A stretch of 64,000 nt of DNA from JASJBU01 sp963790775. Its GTDB lineage: Bacteria; Pseudomonadota; Gammaproteobacteria; Chromatiales; Chromatiaceae. Below the pieces are notes generated by a model. It worked only from the letters and a program-made list of their open reading frames with translations. It had not been told where the DNA came from and did no database searches. Made by a program: the position numbers and the translations under genes. Of this stretch, positions 1 to 10,400 are shown piece by piece (position 1 is the first letter of the stretch; each line of letters opens with the position of its first letter). The DNA lies in contig CAWBPR010000011.1 in NCBI GenBank assembly GCA_963790775.1, positions 124,001 through 188,000 on the forward strand. Reading direction: 5' to 3'.

Positions 1-422
1 TCCTCTTCCAGTTGGCCGGCTCCCCAACCTGCATAGCCGAGGGTAACGAGAGAATGGGCGGGACCCTTCCCGGTAGCGATTGCCTGAAGTATATCCATTG
101 ATGTGGTGACGCTGATTTCCGCAGTCACCTGGAGTGTTGAATCCCATTCTGAATCGGAGCTGTGGAGCACGAATCCACGATCTCCTTGCACCGGACCCCC
201 CAGGTAGACAGGGGTTTGTGCAATGCTTGCATCAGTAATTTGAATATTCAGCTGTTCGAAGATATCAGCAAGTTGCAGACCCATGACGCGGTTGATGACC
301 AGCCCCATGGCTCCCTGTTCACTGTGTTCGCAGATGTAGGTAACTGTGCGAAAAAAATTGGGATCAGCCAAGCCAGGCATGGCAATGAGAAAATGGTTGG
401 TCAGATAGTTTTCTGGACGCAT
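1..422 (-). CDS. yqgE: YqgE/AlgH family protein (3' end outside window)
   Basis: Reading leftwards from ATG at 420-422, the frame gives a protein beginning MRPENYLTNHFLIAMPGLAD, then VTYICEHSEQGAMGLVIN, YLGGPVQGDRGFVLH and LGYAGWGAGQLE. These are the conserved blocks of the UPF0301 (YqgE/AlgH) family. The protein runs off the left edge after about 140 residues of an expected 185 or so. The molecular role is not established; in Pseudomonas AlgH has been linked to alginate regulation. The order gshB-tonB-yqgE matches the conserved gammaproteobacterial arrangement, in which yqgF usually follows. Family assignment is very sure and function is unknown. Confidence 0.95.
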   Translation of the reverse strand, partial: MRPENYLTNHFLIAMPGLADPNFFRTVTYICEHSEQGAMGLVINRVMGLQLADIFEQLNIQITDASIAQTPVYLGGPVQGDRGFVLHSSDSEWDSTLQVTAEISVTTSMDILQAIATGKGPAHSLVTLGYAGWGAGQLEE

Positions 423-491
423 GTTAATAGTATCCGATCTGCCTGGCGATGCTGCAACTGTTATTCGATTCGGCTTTTTGATGTTTTATGT

Positions 492-1367
492 CTACTTGGA
501 ACCCAGCCGATTGCTGCGTGTGAATTGCCAGGTCCGGGTAATATCCAGAATATCGGTTTCCTGATTGATCTCTTGAGGAAACGGTGAATAGGGAGCTGCG
601 AGGCGCACGATCCTAACTGCCGCATCATCCAGTATCTGGTGGCCGGAAGAGCGTAGCACCCGGACCTGTTCCACGCTGCCGTCACTTCTCACCGCCACAT
701 GCAGTATCATGTTTCCATAGAGCATTTGCCGTTTTGCCTCATCGGGATAGTTGAGATTGCCGATTCTCTCCACCTTGCGCCGCCAGGCATCCAGATAAGC
801 TGCATATTTATACTCTTTGGTGCTGGCGCTGATTGCTTTGCGCTTGGGTCGATTTGCATAGGCCAGGGTTTTTTTCTCCAATTCGGCGGTTATATGCGCA
901 ATCTCTTGGTCACGGCTGGCAAACAGTTGTGAGGAGGTGGGCTTTGCTGGCATCTCAACTACAGGTGCGATTTTTTTGGCAACGGTTTTGTGCTCCGATT
1001 TGGATTGCGTGATGACTTGCCTGGGAGGCTCTGGAATTTCAGGAACAGGCTGCTCCTCTATCACAGGAGGAGGGGCAGGTGGTTCTAAAGTTGTCACTGC
1101 TTGGTTGACAGGTCTTGCCTCCGGCTCCTGTTCGCCACCTCCAGACTGACTGGTCTGGGCAAGAAAATCAGCTGTATCATCTGGCTTTGGTGGTTCTTGA
1201 GGACGCTCTACCAACATGATTTCTAGGCTCTTTTGACGAAATTCCGGTTTCTTTTTCTCCTCAAGTTCAAAACTGACGCCAAGGATAAGCAAAAGATGCA
1301 GGCAGACGGCGATAAACAGCATTACACCGAGTCTGTCACTGGTTGTTGGATAGGCTTGCAGCATCAT
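492..1367 (-). CDS. tonB: Energy transducer TonB family protein
   Basis: This is a 291-residue inner-membrane energy transducer that would pass the proton-motive force to outer-membrane TonB-dependent receptors. Residues about 15-33 form the single N-terminal membrane anchor. A Pro/Glu-rich periplasmic spacer follows (about 55-125, with PPAPPP and PEPP stretches). The C-terminal TonB domain begins near YPDEAKRQMLYGNMILHV and ends with TRTWQF. The start overlaps the gshB stop by 4 bases (ATGA), so the two are translationally coupled. No exbB or exbD is nearby. Copies linked to gshB are commonly annotated as TonB3-type, which in Pseudomonas affects twitching; that link is from the literature, and its relevance here is inferred from the Pil genes next door. 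Confidence 0.93.
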   Translation of the reverse strand: MMLQAYPTTSDRLGVMLFIAVCLHLLLILGVSFELEEKKKPEFRQKSLEIMLVERPQEPPKPDDTADFLAQTSQSGGGEQEPEARPVNQAVTTLEPPAPPPVIEEQPVPEIPEPPRQVITQSKSEHKTVAKKIAPVVEMPAKPTSSQLFASRDQEIAHITAELEKKTLAYANRPKRKAISASTKEYKYAAYLDAWRRKVERIGNLNYPDEAKRQMLYGNMILHVAVRSDGSVEQVRVLRSSGHQILDDAAVRIVRLAAPYSPFPQEINQETDILDITRTWQFTRSNRLGSK

Positions 1368-2314
1368 GCAGAGAGATAGCTAGCTATGCAATCCATCAGG
1401 TCGCCTGCAATATCCAGATTGTATTGTGCGTCAAGTTCGCGAATGCAGGTCGGACTGGTGACGTTGATTTCGGTTAGATAATCGCCAATCACGTCGAGAC
1501 CGGCAAACAGAATGCCGCGTCTTTTTAGTTCAGGTCCTACCTGCCGGGCAATCCAGTGATCGCGCTCTGAGAGTGGTACTCCTTCACCACGGCCACCTGC
1601 CGCCAGGTTGCCTCGAGTTTCACCTGCTGCGGGTATTCGGGCCAAAGCATAGGGGACTGCACAGCCATCGATCATCAATATCCGTTTGTCTCCTGCGGTG
1701 ATTTCTGGGATGAATCGCTGGGCCATGGTGAACTCCCGGCCATGATTGGTCAGGGTTTCTATAATAACACTCAGGTTAGGATCTCCCCAGATCACCCTGA
1801 ACACCGAGGCCCCGCCCATTCCGCCTAAAGGCTTTAGAATGATGTCCTGGTGCTCTTCTGCGAAGTCACGAAGCAGGCTGGACTGCCGTGTTACCAGAGT
1901 AGCGGGGCAGCATTGCGGGAAATAACTGGTGAAGAGTTTTTCATTGGCATCCCTGAGGCTGGCTGGGCGGTTGACGACCAGACAGCCACGCTGTTGGGCT
2001 TGTTCCAGCAGGTAGGTGGTATAGATGTATTCCATGTCAAATGGCGGATCCTTGCGCATCAAGACTGCGTCGAGGTATTCCAGCGGCATCGTCTTTTCGC
2101 CTGTGACTTCATACCAGGCAGCCGGGTTGTCATCAACTCTGATACTTTGCATGCTGGCTACACAGCGTGCATCACGCAGGGCCAGGTCGTGGGGTTGAAG
2201 GTAGTAGATTTCCCAGTTTCTTGCCTGGGCTGCCAGCAGCATTGCAAAGCTGCTGTCTTTGTGGATTTTGATGGACTCAATTGGGTCCATCACCATGCCG
2301 AGTTTAATGTTCAT
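1364..2314 (-). CDS. gshB: Glutathione synthetase
   Basis: The 316-residue protein matches prokaryotic GshB in length. It joins gamma-glutamylcysteine and glycine with ATP to make glutathione in the cytoplasm. Visible family blocks are the N-terminal LGMVMDPIESI, VLMRKDPPFDMEYIY, the ATP-grasp segment IILKPLGGMGGASVFRV, the acidic metal-binding region VIGDYLTEINVTSPT and the ending typical of the family. It is the first gene of a leftward unit with tonB and yqgE. No gshA is present in the window. In a sulfur oxidiser glutathione may also carry sulfane sulfur, but that is only context. Confidence 0.97.
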   Translation of the reverse strand: MNIKLGMVMDPIESIKIHKDSSFAMLLAAQARNWEIYYLQPHDLALRDARCVASMQSIRVDDNPAAWYEVTGEKTMPLEYLDAVLMRKDPPFDMEYIYTTYLLEQAQQRGCLVVNRPASLRDANEKLFTSYFPQCCPATLVTRQSSLLRDFAEEHQDIILKPLGGMGGASVFRVIWGDPNLSVIIETLTNHGREFTMAQRFIPEITAGDKRILMIDGCAVPYALARIPAAGETRGNLAAGGRGEGVPLSERDHWIARQVGPELKRRGILFAGLDVIGDYLTEINVTSPTCIRELDAQYNLDIAGDLMDCIASYLSA

Positions 2315-2591
2315 GTATGCCAGTGTACTTTAGGTTGCCATGAGGAATTTAAGTTTTTCAGAATTTGGCCGCTATGGCCACTATATTGCAGTTCCGGATA
2401 TTGACAGCGGATAGGATTGTTGATTGCCAGGTCATAAATTGGGAAGAGAAATCTTGATGAGACATACGCATCTTGCTATTTTGGCGACATAAAAGAGCGG
2501 TTATTGGATTTGCCCTCAATAATATTACTCAACTTGAGTTTCTGTAGGGAAACAATGGTTCGAAAGATGGTGATTTTGAGGTGTGATCCAA

Positions 2592-2978
2592 ATGTTGACA
2601 ACAACCATTCAGCCCTTGTGCGCTATCTTACTTAGATTGAGATGCGTTTGGTGTGCTTTCAGTATCAGTGTTGTTTTCCCCTGCGTATCAACAGCGGGTG
2701 ACGCTGATGACTATCTGTCTGCGATTTCTATTGAAGCTGAAAAAGTAGAGGAATCCAATCTATCTGATGCCCAAAGCAGGAGGGTCGCGAAAAAAGCCGG
2801 AATTGAGCCCACTTTGAGTGAGTTTGAGTCTGAGCTGAAATCGAGATACAGAGGGAGCTACACCTTTTACCGAAAGTTACCGACGAGAAGCCGGGAAGCG
2901 ATTTTTATGAACTTTCTTGACGCTGTCCCCATGAGCGATATTCGCAAAAAGATCATGGATCGATTTTTGAATAATTGA
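2592..2978 (+). CDS. Small secreted protein of unknown function
   Basis: I do not recognise this 128-residue protein. The ATG at 2592 is preferred over the in-frame GTG at 2583 because GAGGTG (2577-2582) sits 8 bases before it. The N-terminus has a signal-peptide-like hydrophobic run ending near STAG. The mature part is short, charged and probably helical (VEESNLSDAQSRRVAKKAG; FLDAVPMSDIRKKIMDRFL) and has no cysteine. It lies 66 bases before the rhodanese gene on the same strand and may share its transcript. The sequence shows a plausible exported protein; no function can be proposed. Confidence 0.6.
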   Translation: MLTTTIQPLCAILLRLRCVWCAFSISVVFPCVSTAGDADDYLSAISIEAEKVEESNLSDAQSRRVAKKAGIEPTLSEFESELKSRYRGSYTFYRKLPTRSREAIFMNFLDAVPMSDIRKKIMDRFLNN

Positions 2979-3044
2979 TCGTAGGGATTCAGGGTAACAG
3001 TACTGCTGCATGAGACCGCATATAACAATTATGGAGTTGGCTGA

Positions 3045-3767
3045 ATGAGGTTTTCCATAAGTTTCATAGTTGGAGGTTTTACACTGATGCTGTTGGTTGC
3101 TACAGCTGTCGGCCAGACAGTTGGTACGGATAACCTGGTTAAGCTGACAGCAGACAAGGACTTTTTGCACGTATTACATGAAGGTCGTTCAGTCAAGGTT
3201 CAACGAGTACAGGATCAGGGTTATGAATTAAAAGGGTATTTCGCTAAAACAGCGAGAAAATGCCCCCCGTTTTGTATACAGCCAGTTCAGGTTGACCCCA
3301 GAGTTTCTACGGTGGGTGAACTAGAGGTTTTCGATTTCATGGAAACCAAGCTTCGAGATGGTAGTGGGCTGCTGATTGATGCCAGAACACCGGAGTGGTT
3401 CAAGCGTGGCACGATACCCGGATCCATCAATATACCATTTACTGATCTTGTTGAAGGACAGGATAGTGTGAAAATGGAGAGGGCATTGAAATTGTCTGGT
3501 GCGGTGCGACGGGTTGGTGTTGGGACAATCACAAGAAAACTCGAAGAATTGGGTCTAATGGGTGATGCACAACATACTGAAAAGTGGGATTTTACTAAAG
3601 TTAAGGAACTTATCATCTGGTGTAATGGCCCTGCATGTGGTCAATCACCTAGGGCGATCAACGGTCTGCTTAAGGTGGGATATCCACCTGAGAAGCTATT
3701 TTACTATCGTGGAGGAATGCAGCTTTGGCAGCTTTGGGGATTGACTACGGTTACACCAAAAAGATGA
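3045..3767 (+). CDS. Exported rhodanese-like protein
   Basis: The 240-residue protein has an N-terminal signal peptide (about 1-23, cleavage near TAVGQ) and a rhodanese fold. The fold is seen in GLLIDARTPEWFKRGTIPGSINIPF and in the active-site loop WCNGPACGQSPRAINGL, whose second cysteine (CGQS) is the likely persulfide-carrying residue. It would act in the periplasm on sulfane sulfur or serve as a redox or folding factor. A CPPFC motif near residue 70 is an additional possible thiol pair. GGAG at 3033-3036 supports the ATG. It lies about 64 bases before the preferred pilG start (3832) in the same direction, so co-transcription with the pilus chemosensory genes is likely. Its partner is unknown. 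Confidence 0.88.
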   Translation: MRFSISFIVGGFTLMLLVATAVGQTVGTDNLVKLTADKDFLHVLHEGRSVKVQRVQDQGYELKGYFAKTARKCPPFCIQPVQVDPRVSTVGELEVFDFMETKLRDGSGLLIDARTPEWFKRGTIPGSINIPFTDLVEGQDSVKMERALKLSGAVRRVGVGTITRKLEELGLMGDAQHTEKWDFTKVKELIIWCNGPACGQSPRAINGLLKVGYPPEKLFYYRGGMQLWQLWGLTTVTPKR

Positions 3768-3831
3768 GAGTAATCTCTGTTTTTTTGCTGTGTTTAATGG
3801 GGATCAGACTGTGAATGCTGATGAGAAAGAG

Positions 3832-4215
3832 ATGGATCTTTCGGGAATCAAGGTAATGGTCATTGACGACAGCAAGACCATTCGACGAACCGCAGAAAGC
3901 CTGCTCAAAAGAGAGGGGTGTGAAGTTATTACTGCAATAGATGGTTTCGAAGCTCTGGCATTGATTGCAGACCTCCACCCTGATCTTATTTTTGTCGATA
4001 TCATGATGCCCCGTCTCGATGGTTATCAGACTTGTGCGTTGATAAAGCACAACCAGGATTATCGTAATATTCCAGTGATTATGCTGTCCAGCAAAGATGG
4101 GCTTTTTGATAGAGCAAGAGGCCGTATCGTAGGGTCGGAGCAGTATTTGACAAAGCCCTTTACCAAGGATGAATTATTGGGAGCAATCAGACGCCATACG
4201 TCACGCCCAGGTTAA
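3832..4215 (+). CDS. pilG: Twitching motility response regulator PilG
   Basis: A single-domain CheY-like receiver of 127 residues from the ATG at 3832. An in-frame GTG at 3790 would add 14 residues but has no clear ribosome-binding site. The acidic pair is in VMVIDDSKTIRRTAESLL, the phospho-acceptor Asp is about residue 56 (FVDIMMPRLDG), and the conserved Lys is in YLTKPF. The sequence is very close to PilG, including MLSSKDGLFDRARGRIVGS. PilG is phosphorylated by ChpA and promotes pilus extension. It is the first Pil gene in the order pilG-pilH-pilI-pilJ-chpA-chpC. Confidence 0.95.
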   Translation: MDLSGIKVMVIDDSKTIRRTAESLLKREGCEVITAIDGFEALALIADLHPDLIFVDIMMPRLDGYQTCALIKHNQDYRNIPVIMLSSKDGLFDRARGRIVGSEQYLTKPFTKDELLGAIRRHTSRPG

Positions 4216-4273
4216 TTATGATCGATTCTGGGCTTTGGTTAAGCAGATAAACCTAGCAGGCGAAATAGAGCCA

Positions 4274-4714
4274 ATGATTAGAAATTTCTTTCGCAAGGAT
4301 AACCCCGATTCAAAGGATCTTGATGTGGAATCATCGGAGAGTGGGGAAAGCGCCACTATTCTGATAGTTGATGACTCTCCAACAGAAGTCCATATCTTTA
4401 AAAAAGTACTTGAGAAACATGGATATAAGGCTGATATAGCCCGTGATGGGCAGGAAGGACTTGATGTCGCGAAACGCATCCATCCAGATCTCATTCTGAT
4501 GGATGTGGTGATGCCCGTACTTAACGGATTTCAGGCGACACGTAAGTTACGTAATGACCCTGAAACTGCAGCAATCCCGATAATCATGGTGACGACAAAG
4601 GATCAACAGACAGATATAAACTGGGGCAAGAGACAAGGCGCCAATGAGTATCTGGTTAAGCCGGTCACGCCGGCCGCCCTCCTGTCAAAGATCAAGGCAT
4701 TGCTTGATGGCTGA
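4274..4714 (+). CDS. pilH: Twitching motility response regulator PilH
   Basis: The 146-residue protein is a receiver domain preceded by a roughly 30-residue acidic extension not found in short PilH proteins. Motifs: ILIVDDSPTEVHIF, phospho-acceptor Asp at about 77 (LILMDVVMPVLNGFQATR), and MVTTKDQQTDINWGKRQGA, a PilH signature. ATG 4274 is chosen. An earlier in-frame start at 4169 would overlap pilG by 47 bases and add residues without PilH similarity. In Pseudomonas PilH opposes PilG and promotes retraction. The stop overlaps the pilI start by 8 bases. Confidence 0.93.
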   Translation: MIRNFFRKDNPDSKDLDVESSESGESATILIVDDSPTEVHIFKKVLEKHGYKADIARDGQEGLDVAKRIHPDLILMDVVMPVLNGFQATRKLRNDPETAAIPIIMVTTKDQQTDINWGKRQGANEYLVKPVTPAALLSKIKALLDG

Positions 4715-5273
4715 ATCGAAACATTCATCTCAGTCTGTGTCCGCGGAGGAGATTGTCGGATTGCTCGCAGCAATTGAGCAGCGATGCCGAAAATCTGCAG
4801 TGGGACTACCCCAGCCTGACCAGCTCAAAAGCTATTGGGAAGGAGTGATGTTCTATATAGGTGAGGAACGCCTTATAGCACCCTTGAGTGATATCAAGGA
4901 GATTCTCAATTATCCATCTGCCATGACCAAGGTCCCTGGTACCAAGCCCTGGATGTTGGGGATCGCAAATATACGGGGTATATTGATGCCGGTGATTGAC
5001 CTGCAATTATTTCTGATTGGTATCAAAACAGATCATGGAAGACGCAGTCGAGTGCTTGTCTTTGAGCTAGGGAGCGGGGTAACTGGAGTTCTGGTTGGTG
5101 AAATGGTTGGCATGCGTCATTTCACAAAGGATTCAGCTGTTGGCAAAGAATCAGTGTCGGGTCATTTCGATAGATATGTACAGTATGGATTCGATCAAGA
5201 CGGCGTTACATGGCCGGTCTTCAAATTTTCCGAGCTGGCAAATGATCCAGCATTTCAGATTGCTGCAATTTAG
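4707..5273 (+). CDS. pilI: CheW-like adaptor PilI
   Basis: A 188-residue CheW-fold adaptor that should couple the receptor PilJ to the kinase ChpA. CheW features are VMFYIGEERLIAPLSDIKEIL, LGIANIRGILMPVIDL and the later VLVFELGSGVTGVLVGEMVGM. The ATG at 4707 lies inside the end of pilH (8-base overlap); an earlier in-frame start at 4644 would run deep into pilH and is unlikely. Position between pilH and pilJ matches the known operon order. Assignment is by sequence and context. Confidence 0.92.
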   Translation: MAESKHSSQSVSAEEIVGLLAAIEQRCRKSAVGLPQPDQLKSYWEGVMFYIGEERLIAPLSDIKEILNYPSAMTKVPGTKPWMLGIANIRGILMPVIDLQLFLIGIKTDHGRRSRVLVFELGSGVTGVLVGEMVGMRHFTKDSAVGKESVSGHFDRYVQYGFDQDGVTWPVFKFSELANDPAFQIAAI

Positions 5274-5333
5274 ATGAGACTAGGTCTGCTGGCAGTGATA
5301 GACCTGAGAATTTCCTTTTGGGAGAAATGAGTA

Positions 5334-7370
5334 ATGAGAGTTAAAGGAGTGGGTGGGAATTTACCTTCTAACAAGGTTATCACAACACTCGCCGTGTTGG
5401 TGTTAATTTCATTGATTCTGGCGCTTGTCACTTTCGTACATACTGACCGTCGCGCATCCTACGATGAAAGTTATCTGATAAGGGCCGCTGAAACACAGGT
5501 ACTCGCACAGAGGCTTGCAAAAATTGGGCTTTCAGCTGCGAAAGGCGAACTCCAGTCCTATCAAACCCTCCAGACTTCACGCGACAGATTTGAGACCATC
5601 GTTTGGGAGTTGAAAAACGGGTCTCGCTCGGAAGGTTTACCAGGCTCTCCTGAAGAAGTAACTGAGTCGTTGAGGAATCTGGAAAACACTTGGCTTGAGT
5701 TGAGGCAGTATCTTGATGAAATTTTACAGTCTCGCGATTCGATCCTTGCCATTGATGATTTTTCAGGTGTAATTGGGGAAGCAGTGCCTCAACTTCAGGA
5801 GCTATCGGAAGAATTGGTTGAGATATTGGTCAACGGTAAAGCATCTCGAGAACAGATTGCCATCGCTGCAGAACAAGAGATGCTGTTGCAGCGCATAAAC
5901 ACTAACGTGAATATGGTGCTCGTGGGTGGTCAGGAGACTGCTACCGCCATAGATCAGTTCAGTCGCGATGCAAACCGTTTCGGGCAAGTGCTGGATGGCC
6001 TGCTTGAAGGTGATGAAGATTTGGCTTTGCAACAAGTCACTGATCGAGTGGCAACTCAGCGATTGATGGACATCAGTAAACTATTTGGCGCCATTAATGA
6101 CAACATTCAAGAGATAATCGAGAATATACCGAGTGTGTTACCGGCGCTCGAGGCTGCATCGGTAATCAATATATCCAGTGATCAAACGAGTAATGCTGCA
6201 GCTGAATTGATCAAGGCCTACGGCCAATCTCCCGGGCGATTCAGTGTCCTTGGTATCAAGGCGGGACCAGTGATGATAGCGGTATTCGGTGCTGCTGCTG
6301 TTGTCTTCCTTGTGCTGCTTGGTTTGCAACTGATACTTGATGCTCAGAGACGAGAGCGGTCAAGTAAGTTACAGAATGAAAACAACCAAAAAGCTATTTT
6401 GCGTCTATTGGACGAAATGGGTAATTTGGCCGATGGCGATCTGACAGTGACCGCGAGCGTTACGGAGGACATTACCGGCGCCATAGCAGATTCCATCAAC
6501 TACGCAATCGAGGCGCTTCGTGAACTTGTAACTACCATCAATCAGACTTCGGATCAGGTCTCAGGAGCCACTCAGGAGAGTCGCGCGACTGCAATGCATC
6601 TGACTGAAGCAAGTGAGCACCAATCAGAACAGATTTCTCAGGTCAATGATTCCATCAAGGAGATGACTCGGGCCATTGATCAAGTTTCCAATGACGCGTC
6701 TGAGTCCGCTGTCGTGGCAAAACGCGCTGTAGAAATTGCTGGTACTGGTGCAGAAGCTGTGCGTAATACCATACAGGGTATGGATTCAATTCGAGAACAG
6801 ATTCAGGAAACCTCTAAACGTATCAAACGCCTCGGTGAAAGTTCACAGGAAATCGGCGATATTGTCGAATTGATCGACGATATTGCCGATCAGACAAATA
6901 TTCTTGCACTGAACGCCGCTATGCAGGCAGCAATGGCAGGAGAGGCAGGGCGGGGATTTGCGGTAGTTGCCGATGAGGTCCAACGTTTGGCTGAGCGTTC
7001 AATCAATGCCACTAAGCAGATTGAAGCGCTGGTAAAGACAATTCAGGCCGATACAAATGAAGCGGTAACCTCCATGGAAGCCAGTACCACAGGCGTTGTG
7101 AAGGGGGCTCAGTTGGCTGAGAACGCGGGTGAGGCTTTGAATGAGATTGAAAGTGTATCCAAGTATATTGCGGAGCAGACGAGTAAGATTGCAGAGTCTG
7201 CACAAACTCAGTCTGTGGCTTCGTCTGCTGTCAATGAGGCGATGAGTGTGATTCAGGAGATCACCAGTCAGACATCGGAAGGGACACAGCAGACGGCCAA
7301 TTCCATCGGTGCTTTGGCAGAGTTGGCCGATGAGCTGCAGAATTCTGTAGCAGGTTTCCGTCTTCCTTAG
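5334..7370 (+). CDS. pilJ: Methyl-accepting chemotaxis protein PilJ
   Basis: A 678-residue receptor of the type IV pilus chemosensory system. It has an N-terminal membrane helix (about 16-36), a long helical periplasmic region, a second membrane helix (about 308-332, FGAAAVVFLVLLGL), a HAMP-like segment (DEMGNLADGDLTVTA) and the cytoplasmic signalling domain. The signalling tip is ADQTNILALNAAMQAAMAG followed by EAGRGFAVVADEVQRLAER, characteristic of PilJ. In Pseudomonas PilJ senses pilus retraction or mechanical load. The pilK methyltransferase that usually follows is absent; chpA comes directly after. Confidence 0.95.
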   Translation: MRVKGVGGNLPSNKVITTLAVLVLISLILALVTFVHTDRRASYDESYLIRAAETQVLAQRLAKIGLSAAKGELQSYQTLQTSRDRFETIVWELKNGSRSEGLPGSPEEVTESLRNLENTWLELRQYLDEILQSRDSILAIDDFSGVIGEAVPQLQELSEELVEILVNGKASREQIAIAAEQEMLLQRINTNVNMVLVGGQETATAIDQFSRDANRFGQVLDGLLEGDEDLALQQVTDRVATQRLMDISKLFGAINDNIQEIIENIPSVLPALEAASVINISSDQTSNAAAELIKAYGQSPGRFSVLGIKAGPVMIAVFGAAAVVFLVLLGLQLILDAQRRERSSKLQNENNQKAILRLLDEMGNLADGDLTVTASVTEDITGAIADSINYAIEALRELVTTINQTSDQVSGATQESRATAMHLTEASEHQSEQISQVNDSIKEMTRAIDQVSNDASESAVVAKRAVEIAGTGAEAVRNTIQGMDSIREQIQETSKRIKRLGESSQEIGDIVELIDDIADQTNILALNAAMQAAMAGEAGRGFAVVADEVQRLAERSINATKQIEALVKTIQADTNEAVTSMEASTTGVVKGAQLAENAGEALNEIESVSKYIAEQTSKIAESAQTQSVASSAVNEAMSVIQEITSQTSEGTQQTANSIGALAELADELQNSVAGFRLP

Positions 7371-7423
7371 ACACTTACTTACTTGTTTTGTCATCGGAAT
7401 GACCTGACCAACTGGGGGATGGC

Positions 7424-10400
7424 ATGACAAATGTCAGCGAATTTGGTGCTCTGAACTGGGTCAAGGAAGAACTTGACGAATCTGTACGCAAAGCGCGTCG
7501 AGCATTGGAAGCATATGTTGAGAGCGAAGGAGGAAATGCGGAACTAGATCTTTGCGCCGATCATCTACATCAGATTGCTGGTGTGTTGCAGGTTGTACAG
7601 ATCTATGGTCCAGGGATGCTGGCAGAGGAGATGGAGGTTGTTGCACGCGCAATGGCGGATGGGCTTGTGCGGCAAATGCAGGAGGCTGCTGAAGCTCTCA
7701 TGCTCGCGCTAATTCAACTCCCTGATTATCTTGAAAAACTCCAGGCGGGAAATGCAGATGTCCCACTGATAATTCTACCACTGCTCAATGAGCTGAGAGC
7801 GGTTCGCGAAGCACCTTTATTGTCTGAAGCTGCACTGTTTAGACCGGAAATAAAGGCTGTCCCGGTTGCCGCACAACTGAGTGGTGAACCTAATCAGCAT
7901 TTACCTTCTCTGATCCGTCGCTTGCGACAGAAATTTCATGTCGGCCTACTTGGATGGTTTCGTCAGCAACAAATTAAGAAAAGCTGGCAGATTCTACTCG
8001 AGGTATTTGATGAATTATTGGAAAATGCCGGTACTCAGCAATTTTATCGGCTGGTTTGGGTTTCTGGTGCTCTGATTCAAGGGTTGATAGATCATTCAAT
8101 TACCTCCGGGGTTGCAGTAAAACAGCTTTTTAGCAAAGTAGACCGGCAACTGAAACACATAATCGATGATGGTGAGTCTGCTCTGGAAGACGGGCAGGCA
8201 GATGAGCTTTTAAAGAACCTGCTTTACTACATTGCCCAAGCCGAAACGGAAAATCCAAGAATTAGGGAAATCAAAGAGGCTTTTAACCTCGAACACCTCT
8301 TACCCAGCGAGGCTGAGCTGACTCAGGGACGCCAAGGTCTCAGTGGTTCAAATGCAGAACTGGCAGCATCAATAAGTGATGCAGTGCAAAAGGAGTTAAC
8401 CAGGATTAAAGATGTTCTGGATCTTTTTATGCGTCAGCAGGATGCAGAACTGGGAATGTTAGAGCATCTTGAAAAACCCATGCGGCAATTGGCGGATACG
8501 CTTGGAATGATAGGACAAGGTGCATTACGTTCCCGGCTGCTACGCCAAGCAAACAAAGTGCAGGGTTTCTTGGAGAAAGAAACACCTCCAGAAGAGTATG
8601 AGCTCATGGAGATGGCAGGAGACATCCTGTTTGTAGAATCTTCGTTAAGTACATTTCATACAATTGAGTCTACTGAAAGCGTAGATTTCTCAGAGGATGG
8701 CCAATGGGGACTTGGTCTGCCTGAAAGTGAGTATCAAAATCTTCTTAAGCAGACAGTTCGTGAAGCGAAAGTTGATATTGCCAAAGCCAAAGAAGCAATC
8801 ATTGGCTACACAGAAACACCTTCTGAGCCTGATTTATTGGTAAAAGTACACGCGGGATTGTCGCGTGTGTATGGTGCATTAAAAATTCTAGAGCTGAATG
8901 ACGCCGCACAAATACTTTATAAAACTGCTGAGTTCATCAAATCAGATATGATTGACGACAAGCTGGTTGTTGACCGTCAACAGCTTAACTCATTAGCGGA
9001 TGTGATCAGTAGTATTGAATATTTTCTCGAAGCGTTGGTTGATGGGGCCGGCAATCGACGTGAGATTATAGCTATAGCTCAATCAGCCTTAAGTGGATTG
9101 TTACAGTCAAAGCAAGATATCTCCAACCGTTCTGCTGTAACCCAGGCCAAGTCGTTCATGGATTCTGGATACGAAGATAATAAGCAGATCGAAACATCAC
9201 AACGAGTCCCAGAGGTGCGAGGTAAAGATCAAGGAGAGACAACAAAGGAAGTCGAGAAAGATACAGAGGATTTATCAGAAATACCTGTTCCCGCATCAGA
9301 AAAACCACCTTTAGAAGATATAGATGCCGAGATATTAGAGATATTTGTAGAGGAAGCCAGAGAAGAACTGGAGGCAATACAACAGGATTTGCCGGCGTGG
9401 ATCAAGAATAATAACAATAAAGATGCACTGATAAGCTTTAGGCGTTCATTCCATACATTGAAAGGCAGCGGCCGATTGGTTGGAGCCAAAGTCATTGGTG
9501 AGGTGGCCTGGTCGATTGAGAATATGCTCAACAAATTGATTGATGAGACTATTCGGCCTACTTCTGAGATGACGGAGTTATTGGAGCATGTCCTAGAAAT
9601 CTTGCCTGAATTGATTGATTGTCAGGAAAAGAATGTAGTTCCATCCATGGATGTGGATGCCGTTATGCAGAGAGCGTTTGCTATTGCAGATGGTCGTGTC
9701 CTGGATGAGACGGACATCGATGTATTCGAAGCACATAAGCAAGTGTTGTCAGAGAATAAACTGGAATCTTTTCAGACTGATGAGTCTTCTGATGCTGATT
9801 CAGCTTCGACGTATCAATTTCCTTCTGGATCAATAGAATCAACTGCCAAGGTGGTTGATCATGATCAAATGGATTCACATTCAGATTCAGACGGGTTGTT
9901 GATTGAGTCTGATCATATGAATAAAGAGGAGGTGAACAGGCAGCAGGTATTTACTGACTCGGACTTGATGATTGAACTTGATACTGAACTTTTAGATGTG
10001 TTTGCAGAAGAAACGGAAAGTCATCTTGCAGATCTTGAAGCATTCATACGTTTGGCGAAATCATCAAATCCACGTCCACAAATATCTGATGAGATTATTC
10101 GGGCTTTCCACACACTGCATGGCAGTGCACGGATGACTGGAATTACACCTATCGCGAATCTTAGTAAAGCAGTTGAAGAGTATTTGAAAATACTGGCAGC
10201 TAAGAACAAGCTGGCTGAAGATGAGGTTCTTACGCAATTAGAAGGTTCAATGCGCTCTGTAAAAAAGTATTTAGCATTCATGCCAGAGGATGCTGAATCA
10301 TATTCTGATGCGGATAGTTATTTGGTTAAAATTGTTGCCGCAAAGGACGAGTTGTTGCATGGTGACAGAAACGAGCACAAAATTCTATCAGGCGAAATAT

